From Methylohalobius sp964654415 (GTDB lineage Bacteria > Pseudomonadota > Gammaproteobacteria > Methylococcales > Methylothermaceae): a DNA stretch of 64,000 nt. How positions within the stretch are numbered: position 1 is the stretch's first letter; every line of letters begins with the position of its first letter. Position numbers and translations under genes: made by a program. Of this stretch, positions 18,810-28,204 are shown one piece after another. The notes below the pieces were generated by a model. The model had not been told where the DNA came from. It searched no databases and was given only the letters and a program-made list of their open reading frames with translations. Location of the stretch: NCBI GenBank assembly GCA_964654415.1, contig CAZZIP010000001.1, forward strand, positions 1 to 64,000. The letters are read 5' to 3'.

Positions 18810-18914
18810 ATGGGAAAAGGTGATTTGCGTACCCGGCGGGGCAAGATCGCTCGTGGTACATACGGGAAATGCCGGCCCAGAGCAAAAAAGCCTAAAGCCA
18901 AAGAAAAGCGATAA
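18810..18914 (+). CDS. 30S ribosomal protein THX
   Basis: A 34-residue, highly basic protein that begins MGKGDLRTRRGKIARGTYGK, the almost invariant start of ribosomal protein THX (first known from Thermus). It binds in the head of the 30S subunit. I chose the ATG at 18810 because it gives this N-terminus and has AGGAGG (18798-18803) at a good distance. The longer upstream frame is not conserved-looking. A TAGAAT about 40 nt upstream may be its -10 box. Confidence 0.93.
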   Translation: MGKGDLRTRRGKIARGTYGKCRPRAKKPKAKEKR

Positions 18915-18966
18915 GTAGCTGGTAGATGCGACTTTAGAGCAGCGACCGTTTTCACCGGAGGGCGGC

Positions 18967-19800
18967 ATGGAACGACAGTTAAAGCTCGGCTTTATCGGAG
19001 CTGGCAATATGGCGAGTAGCCTAATCGGTGGGCTACTCGCCGATAGCTTTCCAGCCGATGCCATCTGGGTAAGTGATATCGATCGGGAGAAGCTTAGGTT
19101 TTTGGCCGAGCGCTCTGGCGTGCACGCGGCGTGTGAAAATCATGAGGTCGTCGTTTGCTCCGACATCGTGATTTTGGCAGTCAAACCCCAACAGATCCGA
19201 GAAGTCGCCAAAGAAATCACCGCGGTGGTGCAACGGCGCAAGCCTTTGATCGTCTCGATTGCGGCCGGGATCCGGGAACAAGATTTAGAGCGCTGGCTGG
19301 GCGGAGAGGTGGCGATCGTGCGGGCTATGCCGAATACTCCGGCCCTGGTTCAATCTGGCGCTACCGCGCTCCACGCCAATCCCGCTGTCAGTCCAAAGCA
19401 AAGGGAGCAGGCTGAATCCTTGCTGCGGGCCGTGGGGTTGACCGTCTGGGTGCAAGAGGAAGCTTTATTGGATGCGGTGACAGCCGTCTCCGGAAGCGGT
19501 CCGGCCTATTTTTTCCTACTGATGGAGGTGATGGAAAAACAAGGCATAAAGCTTGGCCTGGAGCCAGCCACTGCAAGGCTGCTGGTGGAGCAAACTGCGC
19601 TTGGGGCGGCCAAGTTGGCTTTGGAGGCCGACGTCGGTCCGGAAGAGCTGCGCCGCCGGGTGACTTCCCCGGGCGGAACCACCGAACGGGCTCTTGCAGT
19701 TTTGCAACAGGGCGGGTTTGACGATCTAATCGGTCGGGCTCTCGAAGCCGCTTGTTTGCGTTCGGCGGAATTATCTGCCGAATTTGGGAGAGAGGAATGA
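18967..19800 (+). CDS. proC: Pyrroline-5-carboxylate reductase
   Basis: Last step of proline synthesis: NAD(P)H-dependent reduction of pyrroline-5-carboxylate. The 277 residues have the Rossmann motif GFIGAGNMASSLIGG at the N-terminus, MPNTPALVQSGATAL in the middle and the C-terminal dimer domain with SGSGPAYFF and TSPGGTTERAL. Length is typical. A GGAGGGC sits 5 nt before the ATG. Its stop overlaps the start of the yggT-family gene (ATGA). Confidence 0.97.
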   Translation: MERQLKLGFIGAGNMASSLIGGLLADSFPADAIWVSDIDREKLRFLAERSGVHAACENHEVVVCSDIVILAVKPQQIREVAKEITAVVQRRKPLIVSIAAGIREQDLERWLGGEVAIVRAMPNTPALVQSGATALHANPAVSPKQREQAESLLRAVGLTVWVQEEALLDAVTAVSGSGPAYFFLLMEVMEKQGIKLGLEPATARLLVEQTALGAAKLALEADVGPEELRRRVTSPGGTTERALAVLQQGGFDDLIGRALEAACLRSAELSAEFGREE

Positions 19801-20375
19801 GTGGGTATTTGGCCAATCCTATGGTTTTTCTCGTCGACACTGCCTTTGGATTGTATGTTTTGGCAGTGCTGCTGCGGTTTCTATTTCAATTGGTCAAAGC
19901 AGAATTTTATAATCCGATCTGCCAGTTTATCGTCAAAATTACTCATCCCCCTTTGCGCTTGCTGCGCCGTTTCATCCCGGCCATCGGGAGCATAGATACC
20001 GCTGCCATCGTTTTGATGTTGGCGCTCAAGATGCTGGGCGATTACGTGGTTTTTCTGCTTCAGGGAGGGGGTACAGTGGCCGTGGGACTGCTGGCCGGTT
20101 CGGCAGTAGTGGAGTTGGTGAATCTGGCGTTTAACGTATTTATCTATGCCATCGTCATTCAGGCGATTCTTAGCTGGGTCAATCCAGATCCCTATCACCC
20201 GCTATATTCGCTGTTGACCGATTTGGTCGACCCCATCCTGCGCCCCTGTCGCCGTCTGATCTCGCCGATAGGTGGCTTGGATCTCTCTCCCCTAATCGCG
20301 TTAATCGCACTCCAAGTCCTGAAAATGTTGATTATTCCGCCCCTGCAGCAGCTGGTATTGATGCTCGCGTTTTGA
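19797..20375 (+). CDS. YggT family membrane protein
   Basis: Small integral membrane protein with two YGGT repeats, 192 residues. The ATG at 19797 overlaps the proC stop and gives the conserved N-terminus (MSGYLANPMVFLVDT); the frame upstream lies inside proC. Repeat 1 ends with the family-typical NPICQFIVKITHPPLRLLRR, and repeat 2 has SWVNPDPYHPLY and DPILRPCRR. The proC-yggT pair is a common gammaproteobacterial arrangement. Its function is uncertain; roles in osmotic response and in membrane assembly have been proposed for the family. Confidence 0.93.
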   Translation: MSGYLANPMVFLVDTAFGLYVLAVLLRFLFQLVKAEFYNPICQFIVKITHPPLRLLRRFIPAIGSIDTAAIVLMLALKMLGDYVVFLLQGGGTVAVGLLAGSAVVELVNLAFNVFIYAIVIQAILSWVNPDPYHPLYSLLTDLVDPILRPCRRLISPIGGLDLSPLIALIALQVLKMLIIPPLQQLVLMLAF

Positions 20376-20482
20376 GGAAGATTCTCGCTCAGCTCATCTT
20401 CTGCATTTTTTGAACTACACTTCAGGTAAGTCTAGTTGGGCGTTGCTTGCAACTTGAGTAGTTTTTGCCGGAGATGAGTACG

Positions 20483-22441
20483 ATGCACTTTCAGCAACAG
20501 CTTAAAGCCTACGGGGAATGGAAAAGCCGTTTGGTCGAAGCGATCGACAAGTACTACGCCTGGCTCAAGAAATATGACCTCAGTACCGCTGAGGTGACGG
20601 AGGCAATTTTGGGCATGCGTCGGAATTTAGAGTCCGAGCGGATAACAATCGCGTTTGTGGCGGAATTCTCCCGCGGCAAGACTGAGTTGATCAACGCCCT
20701 GTTTTTCTCCGAGACCGGCATTAGGCTTTTACCTTCTGCTCCGGGGCGCACTACTATGTGTCCTACCGAGATCTTTTACGATCCCGACGGTGGCAACTAT
20801 ATCCGTCTGCTAGCGATCGAGAGCCGCCTTGATAAGGCTTCTTTGAGCGAGTACAGAGAATTGCCCGGACGGTGGCTGCAGATCGACTTAGATCCCAGCT
20901 CTCCGCTGCAAATGCAAGAAGCTTTTCAGGAGTTGGTGGCCGTCAAGCGGGTCAGTCTGGAGGAGGCCAAACGCTTGGGTCTTTATCACGAGGAGATGAG
21001 GCATGGCTGCGATATCTCTCTGGAAAGTGTGGAGATTCCCTGCTGGCGCCATGCCTTGATCAGTTTTCCTCATCCGCTGCTCAAGGAGGGTCTGGTGATC
21101 CTGGATACCCCGGGGCTTAATGCCCTAGGTTCCGAGCCGGAATTGACCCTCAGTATGCTGCCCAGCGCCCAAGCTATTTTGTTCGTCTTGGCTGCCGATA
21201 CTGGGGTCACCAAGAGTGACATGGATATGTGGCAGCATCACGTCCGGGGGTTGGATGGAAAGAGTCAGCGTCATCTTGCGGTAGTGATGAACAAGATTGA
21301 CACCCTTTGGGACGACATCCAGAGCGAAGCAAGTATCGAAAAGTCGATCCAGGCTCAGATCAAAGAGACGGCACGGATTTTGGGAATTCAGGAAGGTTTG
21401 ATTTTTCCTGTGTCGGCCAAACAGGCCTTGCTGGCCAAAGTGAAGGGCGACCAGAAGCTGCTAGAAAGAAGCCGCCTAGGAAATCTTGAGGATTATTTGG
21501 CCAAGGATGTCCTAGAGAGCCGGCGCGAATTCATGCGCCATTCGGTTACTCGGGAAGTCGGCCATCTAGTGGCGGAATCGCTGGAAGTGGTGGCCTCGGA
21601 AGTCGAGCACTTGCGTAACCAGCTGAACGAGATGCGCAGTCTCGATGCTAAGAATGAGCATACGACTATGCAGCTTTTAGATGAGACCCGTCAGCAGCAG
21701 AGCCATTATCTGCAGAGCGTCGATAGTTTTCAGGCCAGTCGCCGGGTGTTTGCCATGCAGGCTAGGAAGGTACTTGAGGTGCTGGCGCCCAAACGGGTGG
21801 ATCAGATCATCAAAAACCATATTCGCTCGATGGAAGTAAGTTTCACAACTTACGGGATGAAACAGGCTATGAAATTGGTATTTGACGACCTAGCTGCGAT
21901 CCTTCACGAAGCCACCCGGGGGGTGGAAGATACTCAAAGGTTGCTCAATAGTATTTATCAAAAATTTGCTAAAACTCTTAGCTACGGCGATCTCAAACCG
22001 CCTGTCTTTTCCATCCGCGACTACCAAGTGGCCCTGGAAGGCCTGTTCAACGAAGGGGAAGCTTTTCGGACCAGTATGTCTTCCACTCTGATGGAACAGC
22101 ACCTAGTCATTCAGAAACTGTATACCACGGTTCTCTCCAAAGCCCGCAAGTTGCTTCATCAGGTCCATCACGAGACGGCCAACTGGAGTGCAGTGGCCCT
22201 GTCGCCGTTGGTGCATCGGATCAAAGAGCACAAAAAACTCATCGAGCAACGTCTATCTATGCTTCGCAAGATCAACGAGTCCAAGGAGTCGCTGGAAGCA
22301 GAAATCGCAAAGCTGGAGCAAGCCTTGGCGCCATTGTTGCTGCAACAGGAGGAGCTGGAGGGGATTATGACACTGATCGAAGACAAGGATTTTGCTTTTC
22401 CCACAGTGTCCTCCTGGGAAACTATGGCGGCTGTTTCTTAG
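20483..22441 (+). CDS. Dynamin-like large GTPase
   Basis: Large membrane-associated GTPase of the bacterial dynamin family. With the ATG at 20483 (GGAG 9 nt upstream) the product has 652 residues; a TTG at 20465 and an ATG at 20474 are alternatives. The P-loop is AEFSRGKT (60-67), so the first glycine of GxxxxGKT is Ala. G3 is LDTPGLN (about 208-214) and G4 is MNKID (about 268-272). Long helical, coiled-coil-rich segments (about 350-430 and 560-625) follow, as in dynamin stalks. Such proteins act in membrane remodelling or repair. It is a single copy with no paired second dynamin, and overlaps the convergent trmB by 4 nt. Confidence 0.88.
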   Translation: MHFQQQLKAYGEWKSRLVEAIDKYYAWLKKYDLSTAEVTEAILGMRRNLESERITIAFVAEFSRGKTELINALFFSETGIRLLPSAPGRTTMCPTEIFYDPDGGNYIRLLAIESRLDKASLSEYRELPGRWLQIDLDPSSPLQMQEAFQELVAVKRVSLEEAKRLGLYHEEMRHGCDISLESVEIPCWRHALISFPHPLLKEGLVILDTPGLNALGSEPELTLSMLPSAQAILFVLAADTGVTKSDMDMWQHHVRGLDGKSQRHLAVVMNKIDTLWDDIQSEASIEKSIQAQIKETARILGIQEGLIFPVSAKQALLAKVKGDQKLLERSRLGNLEDYLAKDVLESRREFMRHSVTREVGHLVAESLEVVASEVEHLRNQLNEMRSLDAKNEHTTMQLLDETRQQQSHYLQSVDSFQASRRVFAMQARKVLEVLAPKRVDQIIKNHIRSMEVSFTTYGMKQAMKLVFDDLAAILHEATRGVEDTQRLLNSIYQKFAKTLSYGDLKPPVFSIRDYQVALEGLFNEGEAFRTSMSSTLMEQHLVIQKLYTTVLSKARKLLHQVHHETANWSAVALSPLVHRIKEHKKLIEQRLSMLRKINESKESLEAEIAKLEQALAPLLLQQEELEGIMTLIEDKDFAFPTVSSWETMAAVS

Positions 22442-23133
22442 CGTTTGAGGTAGGCTAGGTCCTGAATCGGATGGCCTAGGCGATGGCCGCGCCTTTCATA
22501 TTTGCTTGGCGGACGGGGGGGGATGAGGGTGTCTGGGTCGATCGGCCGCAATGCTGGACAACTGCCGATTGCAAGCTGTATATGCTGAGCGTAGTCAGGC
22601 CAATCGGTTGCCAGGTGCAGAATCCCGTCAGGTTGCAGTCTGCTTGAGAGTAGCGCCACGAACGGAGGTTGAATCAGTCGGCGCTTGTGGTGGCGCTTCT
22701 TTGGCCAGGGGTCGGGAAAGAAGATGTTGATCCGAGAGCACACTTCTTCTGCTAGGCAGGAGCTTAAGACGTCCACGGCGTCGGCACAGTAAATCCGCAC
22801 GTTCTCCAGTCCAAGTTCGGCAAGGCGAAGCAGCAGATGGCCGACGCCGGGGAGGTGGACTTCGATGCCCAGGTAATTAAAACGCGGATACTGGGTAGCC
22901 ATTTGCACCAAGCTCTCTCCATTACCGAAGCCAATCTCCAGAATGAGCGGTGCGGGCCTCGGAAATGTCTCTTCGGGGGTGAAAACTCGATCCGCTGGGA
23001 GGCCGAAAAGGGGCCACAAGGTTTTCAGCGCCCGCGCCTGAGCAGAGGTAAGCCGCCCGGCACGCTGGACGAAGCTGCGGATCTGGCGAGCGGGCATAGG
23101 TGAAGTTGAATGCGAAGCAAACGGCACAGCCAT
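22438..23133 (-). CDS. trmB: tRNA (guanine-N7)-methyltransferase
   Basis: Methylates N7 of G46 in tRNA. The 231 residues carry the SAM-binding GFGNGES (68-74) after ILEI, YLGIEVHLPGVGHLL, and the family signature INIFFPDPWPKKRHHKRRL (about 132-150). The C-terminus has YERRGHRLGHPI, the T-x-x-E-like G46-binding end. Length is usual for TrmB. It is read away from rpmE. Confidence 0.96.
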   Translation of the reverse strand: MAVPFASHSTSPMPARQIRSFVQRAGRLTSAQARALKTLWPLFGLPADRVFTPEETFPRPAPLILEIGFGNGESLVQMATQYPRFNYLGIEVHLPGVGHLLLRLAELGLENVRIYCADAVDVLSSCLAEEVCSRINIFFPDPWPKKRHHKRRLIQPPFVALLSSRLQPDGILHLATDWPDYAQHIQLAIGSCPALRPIDPDTLIPPRPPSKYERRGHRLGHPIQDLAYLKR

Positions 23134-23176
23134 AGGCTTGTTGTGTTAAGTCCTGTAAAAAATAAAAGCGTTTTTT

Positions 23177-23182
23177 TATAAT
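23177..23182 (+). promoter_or_regulatory. Probable -10 box of rpmE
   Basis: A perfect TATAAT lies 33 nt before the rpmE ATG in an AT-rich stretch between trmB and rpmE. The -35 position (TGTAAA, 23154-23159, 17-nt spacer) is only a partial match. Confidence 0.4.
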
Positions 23183-23214
23183 TGAAATTTAAGTTTACAA
23201 TTTGCGAGACGAGC

Positions 23215-23427
23215 ATGAAACCTGGAATTCATCCCGAATACAAACCCGTCACCATCACTTGTAGCTGTGGCAATACTATTCAGACGCGTTCCACCCTTTG
23301 TCGGGACATCCACGTGGAAGTCTGTTCGGTTTGCCACCCCTTCTACACCGGCAAGCAAAAGATCGTCGATACTACAGGGAGAGTAGACAAGTTCCGGCGC
23401 AAGTATGGTGGGGCCAATCAGACTTGA
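23215..23427 (+). CDS. rpmE: 50S ribosomal protein L31 (zinc-binding form)
   Basis: A 70-residue ribosomal protein. I chose the ATG at 23215 (MKPGIHPEY), the conserved start of L31; the frame is open further upstream, through the promoter. The zinc-ribbon cysteines are present (TCSCGN near the N-terminus and VCSVCHPFYTGKQK), so this is the C+ form that binds zinc. VDKFRRKYG near the end is typical. Confidence 0.97.
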   Translation: MKPGIHPEYKPVTITCSCGNTIQTRSTLCRDIHVEVCSVCHPFYTGKQKIVDTTGRVDKFRRKYGGANQT

Positions 23428-23443
23428 TGCGAGGCGCGAGTCT

Positions 23444-24034
23444 TTAGCTTTGGGTACCCTCCCTGATTAAGCACCGCAAGGCCTTGATTGAGGCGCGGCA
23501 AGTCCCATGTTTGGGAGCCGTGCGTAAGGCTTTGTGCGGGTATAAGAAGGCTTCGGTTAGATGTCCTTTAAAGTCAAAGCTCAAGACTGGAATCCTCGTT
23601 TCATGGCCCCCGAGTTCGGCGGTAATGACATGAGGCTCTTCTTTGTAATGGATGTTAGCCTCCACCAGCTTCCAGATGACTGCCTCTGGTGTTTCCGGAA
23701 ACAGGTGCAGGGTGATCGGGCTGTACTCGCCGGCGGTACCTTCGAGCACGGCGCCCACCAGACGAGGGGAGAATTCGGCTAAAAACTCCATTGCTTCCAA
23801 AGCTATTTCACGCAAGCCTCGAATAAAGGCTGGCTGATGTTGAAAGCGAAAAATGCGATGGTATTCACGCAGGGCAGCCTCGATGGTTTGATCGTCCGGC
23901 ATTTTTTCCCAGTCCAATCTTAAGCGTTGGGCGGCTTTGCGCTTGGCGATGGTGTAGTCATTTACGCCTTCCTCCAAAATGATCCGGGCGCTGAGTTGGG
24001 CGATGCGAATGTGGTTACGATTGCAAGGTTCCAT
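23444..24034 (-). CDS. Conserved hypothetical protein, possibly nucleotidyltransferase-like
   Basis: A 196-residue soluble protein without signal or TM segment. Segments such as EEGVNDYTIAKRKAA, RLVGAVLEGTAGEYSPITLH and FPETPEAV look like a family found beside housekeeping genes in gamma- and betaproteobacteria. RLVGxVLxGTA followed by a strand and a spaced acidic residue recalls a minimal nucleotidyltransferase fold, but I see no complete GS-x9-DxD motif. It is followed 7 nt downstream of its start by mrcA's end, so the two may share a transcript (mrcA first). Confidence 0.8.
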   Translation of the reverse strand: MEPCNRNHIRIAQLSARIILEEGVNDYTIAKRKAAQRLRLDWEKMPDDQTIEAALREYHRIFRFQHQPAFIRGLREIALEAMEFLAEFSPRLVGAVLEGTAGEYSPITLHLFPETPEAVIWKLVEANIHYKEEPHVITAELGGHETRIPVLSFDFKGHLTEAFLYPHKALRTAPKHGTCRASIKALRCLIREGTQS

Positions 24035-24041
24035 GGCGATT

Positions 24042-26372
24042 TTAGAACAGCGAGTTTAATATCGAATCTTGGGATTTACCTGGGGTAGGTAAAGCCACGG
24101 CCGGTTGATGAGCAGGTAGATTTCCCTCGAGGAAAAATTCTCTGATACCCTCGGACGGGGAACGGGTGAGCAGTCCGGTGGTGGGGTCGATAAACGCAGC
24201 AACTACTCCTTTCGGAACCGGGAATTGATATTCCGGTTGTTCCTCTAGGGCGGTCCTCATGAACTCGATCCACATCGGAAGGGCCGCTCTGGCACCGCTT
24301 TCTTCCGGACCTAAAGGTTCGGAAGAGTCAAATCCTATCCAGCTGATGGCGACTAAGGGTGGCGCATAACCGTTGAACCAGGCATCGCGTTGGTCGTTGG
24401 TGGTCCCGGTTTTGCCAGCTAGATCGGTGCGTTTGAGCTGCATGGCTTTCGCCGCCGTGCCCCGCTGAACGACATCTTGCAACATGGAATGCATGAGATA
24501 ATGAATCCCGGGCGACAGGATCCTAGGCGCGGCGTTTTTGCAGTCGTCACAGGCAGGATGCGGACGGGTTTGAGCTACGACTTGCCCATGGTTGAGTTCA
24601 ATGCGCTCGATCAAAAAAGGTTCAACCAAGAACCCACCGTTGGCGAAAACCGCATACATTCTAGCCATGTCGAGCGGGGAGGCGGCTCCGCTGCCCAGGG
24701 CGAGGCTCGGAGTTTTGGGCAGTTGATTGGGCTGGAAACCGAATCGCAAAGCTGTCTGAATGACCTGATCGAGGCCGATTTCCTGAAGCAGGCGAATAGT
24801 CGCCAGATTGCGGGAATGGCGCAAGGCTACCCGCAACCGGGTCGGGCCGTGAAACTTGCCGCTGTAGTTCTGTGGCCGCCATTCGGATCCTCCTAGGCGA
24901 ATCAAAATCGGTGCATCGTTGACAATGCTAGCAGGGGTGAAACCGGCTTCTAAAGCTGCCGTGTATATTACCGGTTTGAAGCCTGATCCCGGTTGGCGTT
25001 GGGATTGGACAGCGCGGTTGAACTTGTTGAGGTTGAAATCATAGCCACCCACCAGTGCCAGGATGGCGCCGGTTCGGCTGTCTAAGGATACTAGCGCGCC
25101 TTGGACTTTGGGAATCTGCGCCAGACGCCAGCGGCCATCGCTGTCTCGACGGAGGCGGATCAAATCTCCTGGTTTGCATACTTCCGAGATCGTGCGCGGG
25201 AAAGGGCCCAAGCGCCCATCTTTTGATACTGGTCTGGCCCAGCGAATCCCATCGAAGCCAAGTTCGACGACTTGGCCGGAAGCCAGGCGAACATGGGCAC
25301 GCTGGGAGCGGTGGTCGATCGCTTCCACCAAACCGGGGAGAGTAGCCCCAGCGGCTTTGAGCTGCGCCAACGCCTGACGTTTTTCCGCCTCAGAAGCATT
25401 GCTATCGATGCGGCCTTCGACCCCCCGGTAACCGTGACGTTCGTCGTAAGCGTGGAGCGCGCTTTGAACCGCCGCCTCGGCCGCTTCTTGCAAGCGGCTG
25501 TCAAGGGTGGTCGTAATGCGATAACCGAGGGTATAGATGGCCTCACCGTAGCGTTCGTAGAGCAGAGTACGTACCCATTCGACCGCATAAGGGGCTTTCT
25601 GTTCGGGTGGATCGAGGACCACGGTGATAGGCGCTAAGATTGCTTGGCGATATCGGTTCTCGTCGATAAAGCCCAGTTCCAACATGCGCTTTAGGACGTA
25701 ATCCCGACGGGCTTTGGCTCGCCTTGGGTCGGAGATCGGGTTGAAGCGCGAAGGCGCCTTGGGGAGTCCTGCGAGCATCGCGGCTTGGGCAAGATCCAAG
25801 CTTGCCAGCGGTTTGCCGTAATAGATTTGCGCCGCAGCAGCGACGCCGTAAGCGTGTTGGCCAAAGTAGATTTTGTTGAGATAAAGCTCAAGGATTTCAT
25901 CCTTGCTCAGCGTCTGTTCGATCTTGAGCGCCAATAAGATTTCTTTGAGCTTGCGGGCGTAGGTTTTCTCCGGACCGAGAAAAAAATTGCGCGCCACCTG
26001 CATCGTGATGGTGCTGCCACCTTGACGCTTGCTTCCGGTGCGGAGCAGTTCCCAAGCCGCCCTGATTAGGCCCTGGAAATCGACTCCCGGGTGTGTGTAG
26101 AAGCGGGCATCTTCGGCGGCCAGGAAGGCGTGGATGAGGATTTTGGGGACCTGGTCGATCTTGACCGGAATGCGCTTTTTATCCCCAAACCGGGCGAGCA
26201 GCTTACCGTCGCGGCTGTAAATTTCCAGCGGGGTCTGGTATTCCACCTTTTGAAGCCGCTTAGGGTCTGGAAGCTGCGGAGCGAGGGAGTAATAGGCGGC
26301 GGCAACGAAACCTATCCCTAGCAAAACAACGGTTAACGCAAGCGCGGCCAAGCCTTTGAAGAGTCCGTACAT
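24042..26372 (-). CDS. mrcA: Penicillin-binding protein 1A
   Basis: Bifunctional peptidoglycan glycosyltransferase/transpeptidase anchored by one N-terminal TM helix (about 6-28). The glycosyltransferase domain has AAEDARFYTHPGVD (about 84-97), GSTITMQVARNFFL and ELYLNKIYFGQ. An OB-like insert (about 310-410) follows. The transpeptidase domain has the SxxK motif in GSGFKP (about 460), SRN (about 515) and KTGT (about 653). The 776 residues are a normal length. The start ATG at 26372 faces pilM, so the 208-nt gap holds two divergent promoters; the mrcA-pilM arrangement is standard in gammaproteobacteria. Confidence 0.97.
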   Translation of the reverse strand: MYGLFKGLAALALTVVLLGIGFVAAAYYSLAPQLPDPKRLQKVEYQTPLEIYSRDGKLLARFGDKKRIPVKIDQVPKILIHAFLAAEDARFYTHPGVDFQGLIRAAWELLRTGSKRQGGSTITMQVARNFFLGPEKTYARKLKEILLALKIEQTLSKDEILELYLNKIYFGQHAYGVAAAAQIYYGKPLASLDLAQAAMLAGLPKAPSRFNPISDPRRAKARRDYVLKRMLELGFIDENRYRQAILAPITVVLDPPEQKAPYAVEWVRTLLYERYGEAIYTLGYRITTTLDSRLQEAAEAAVQSALHAYDERHGYRGVEGRIDSNASEAEKRQALAQLKAAGATLPGLVEAIDHRSQRAHVRLASGQVVELGFDGIRWARPVSKDGRLGPFPRTISEVCKPGDLIRLRRDSDGRWRLAQIPKVQGALVSLDSRTGAILALVGGYDFNLNKFNRAVQSQRQPGSGFKPVIYTAALEAGFTPASIVNDAPILIRLGGSEWRPQNYSGKFHGPTRLRVALRHSRNLATIRLLQEIGLDQVIQTALRFGFQPNQLPKTPSLALGSGAASPLDMARMYAVFANGGFLVEPFLIERIELNHGQVVAQTRPHPACDDCKNAAPRILSPGIHYLMHSMLQDVVQRGTAAKAMQLKRTDLAGKTGTTNDQRDAWFNGYAPPLVAISWIGFDSSEPLGPEESGARAALPMWIEFMRTALEEQPEYQFPVPKGVVAAFIDPTTGLLTRSPSEGIREFFLEGNLPAHQPAVALPTPGKSQDSILNSLF

Positions 26373-26580
26373 GATGGTCCGAATCGAGAGAATCTGTGGG
26401 AGAGCTCACAAATTTTGTTCGGCACTGGGGGATGACTGAGTTAAGTCCTATCTCTGACGCCCGGCCCATTTTTAATTTTTAACTATACTACAAATTGTGA
26501 CTGGAACCGCGCATCGGTGTTTCAGAATCACGGCAAAATCCGAGTTCGAAGGTTTTATTGCCGAAGGAAATGTGACGCTT

Positions 26581-27639
26581 ATGTTATTCAAACGCAAAAG
26601 GCCTCCCTTGCTTGGAATCGACATCAGTTCTGCTGCGGTCAAATTGCTCGAGCTAAGCAAGCAGGGAGACCGTTTCCGGGTCGAAAGTTTCGCGGTTGAT
26701 CCATTACCCCCGGATGCTGTGGTGGACAAAAACATTGCCAATGTAGATGCGGTTGGCAAGGTAATCAAGTCGGTACTCAAAAAATCGGGCACCCACTTAA
26801 AACACGCGGCGGTGGCCGTGTCAGGTTCAGCGGTGATCACTAAAGTCATTACTATGCCTGCCTCTTTGTCCGAGCAGGAGCTAGAAGACCAGATCGAATT
26901 GGAAGCCGACCAATACATTCCTTACCCTTTGGAAGAGGTCAATCTGGACTTCGAGGTTCTAGGCCCAAACCCCAAGAACCCGGAGCTAAACGATGTCCTC
27001 TTGGCAGCGTCGCGGCGTGAAAACGTGGACAGCCGGGTGGCGGCGCTGGAACTGGCTGGGCTTAAAGCTGTAGTCGTGGATGTAGAAGCCTATGCGTTGG
27101 AAAACGCTTTCTCTTTGCTCAATGGACAGATACCTGATTTGCCTGCTGACCGCGCAATCGCTGTTGCCGACGTGGGGGCGGCGATAACGGCGTTCAATGT
27201 ACTGCACCAGGGTCGGATCATCTATACCCGCGAGCAGGGTTTCGGCGGCAAGCAGTTGACCGAGGAAATTCAACGTCGTTACGGCTTGTCCTATGAAGAG
27301 GCCGGGTTGGCGAAGAAACAGGGGGGGCTTCCCGACAGCTATGTGTCCGAGGTGCTAGAACCGTTCAAGAACGCGATGGTCCAGCAGATCGGGCGGTCGC
27401 TGCAGTTTTTCCTATCTTCCAGCTCTCACCGCGAGGTCGGCGCCTTAGTCCTGGCCGGAGGGTGTGCCTCGATCAACGGCATTAGCCGGTTAGTGGAACA
27501 GAAGCTGGGGTTGCCAACCGTGGTGGCCAATCCATTCGCACAGATGGCGTTAGCTCCACGGGTGAACGCTCAGGAATTACGGCAGGAGGCTCCGGCCATG
27601 ATGATCGCCTGTGGTTTGGCGATGAGGAGTTTTGACTGA
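26581..27639 (+). CDS. pilM: Type IV pilus assembly protein PilM
   Basis: Actin-like cytoplasmic ATPase-fold protein that binds the PilN tail and links the inner-membrane pilus platform. I chose the ATG at 26581 (MLFKRKRPPLLGIDISS), the family-typical start; the longer frame adds 28 unrelated residues. The 352 residues include the nucleotide-binding GIDISSAAVKLLEL, a VADVGAAITAF phosphate loop and LVLAGGCASINGI near the C-terminus. A TATACT at 26484-26489 may be a -10 box. First gene of pilMNOPQ. Confidence 0.96.
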   Translation: MLFKRKRPPLLGIDISSAAVKLLELSKQGDRFRVESFAVDPLPPDAVVDKNIANVDAVGKVIKSVLKKSGTHLKHAAVAVSGSAVITKVITMPASLSEQELEDQIELEADQYIPYPLEEVNLDFEVLGPNPKNPELNDVLLAASRRENVDSRVAALELAGLKAVVVDVEAYALENAFSLLNGQIPDLPADRAIAVADVGAAITAFNVLHQGRIIYTREQGFGGKQLTEEIQRRYGLSYEEAGLAKKQGGLPDSYVSEVLEPFKNAMVQQIGRSLQFFLSSSSHREVGALVLAGGCASINGISRLVEQKLGLPTVVANPFAQMALAPRVNAQELRQEAPAMMIACGLAMRSFD

Positions 27640-27640
27640 T

Positions 27641-28204
27641 ATGGCGCGCATCAATCTACTTCCCTGGCGCGAGGAGTTGCGTCGGCAGCAGCAGAGGGAC
27701 TTTGTTACAGCGTTGGGTTTGGGCATTTGCTTGACGGTTTTGGTCATGCTGGCGGTGCACTTATTTATCGCCGATCGAATCGAGTATCAGGAACTACGCA
27801 ACCGTTATCTGTCGGATCAGATTGCGGTTTTGGATCGCAAAATCCAGGAGATTCGGGATCTAGAGAAAAAACGGGATATGCTGGTTTCCAGGATGGAAGT
27901 GATCCAGCAGCTGCAGACCAGCCGGCCGGAGATCGTGCACCTATTTGATGCGCTTGCCCGGACGCTGCCAGAAGGGGTGTATCTGACCAAGTTCGTCCAG
28001 GTCGGGGACAACCTCGAGGTCAACGGTATCGCCCAGTCCAACGCCCGAGTTTCTGCCTACATGCGCAATATCGAAGATTCGCCGTGGATGGAAGACCCCA
28101 AACTTCAGATCATCGAATCTAAAAATGCCTCCAAGCTGGAGCGCCAAGGGGTTTTCGCTTTGAAGTTCAAACAGAAGCATCCCAGAGCAGGTGAGCCGTC
28201 ATGA
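27641..28204 (+). CDS. pilN: Type IV pilus assembly protein PilN
   Basis: Bitopic inner-membrane protein of the pilus alignment complex. The start at 27641 gives MARINLLPWREELRRQQQ, the conserved PilM-binding tail. One TM helix (about 20-42) is followed by a coiled coil and a periplasmic ferredoxin-like domain; 187 residues in total. The pilM stop is 1 nt upstream of the ATG, and its own stop overlaps the pilO start by 4 nt. Confidence 0.96.
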   Translation: MARINLLPWREELRRQQQRDFVTALGLGICLTVLVMLAVHLFIADRIEYQELRNRYLSDQIAVLDRKIQEIRDLEKKRDMLVSRMEVIQQLQTSRPEIVHLFDALARTLPEGVYLTKFVQVGDNLEVNGIAQSNARVSAYMRNIEDSPWMEDPKLQIIESKNASKLERQGVFALKFKQKHPRAGEPS

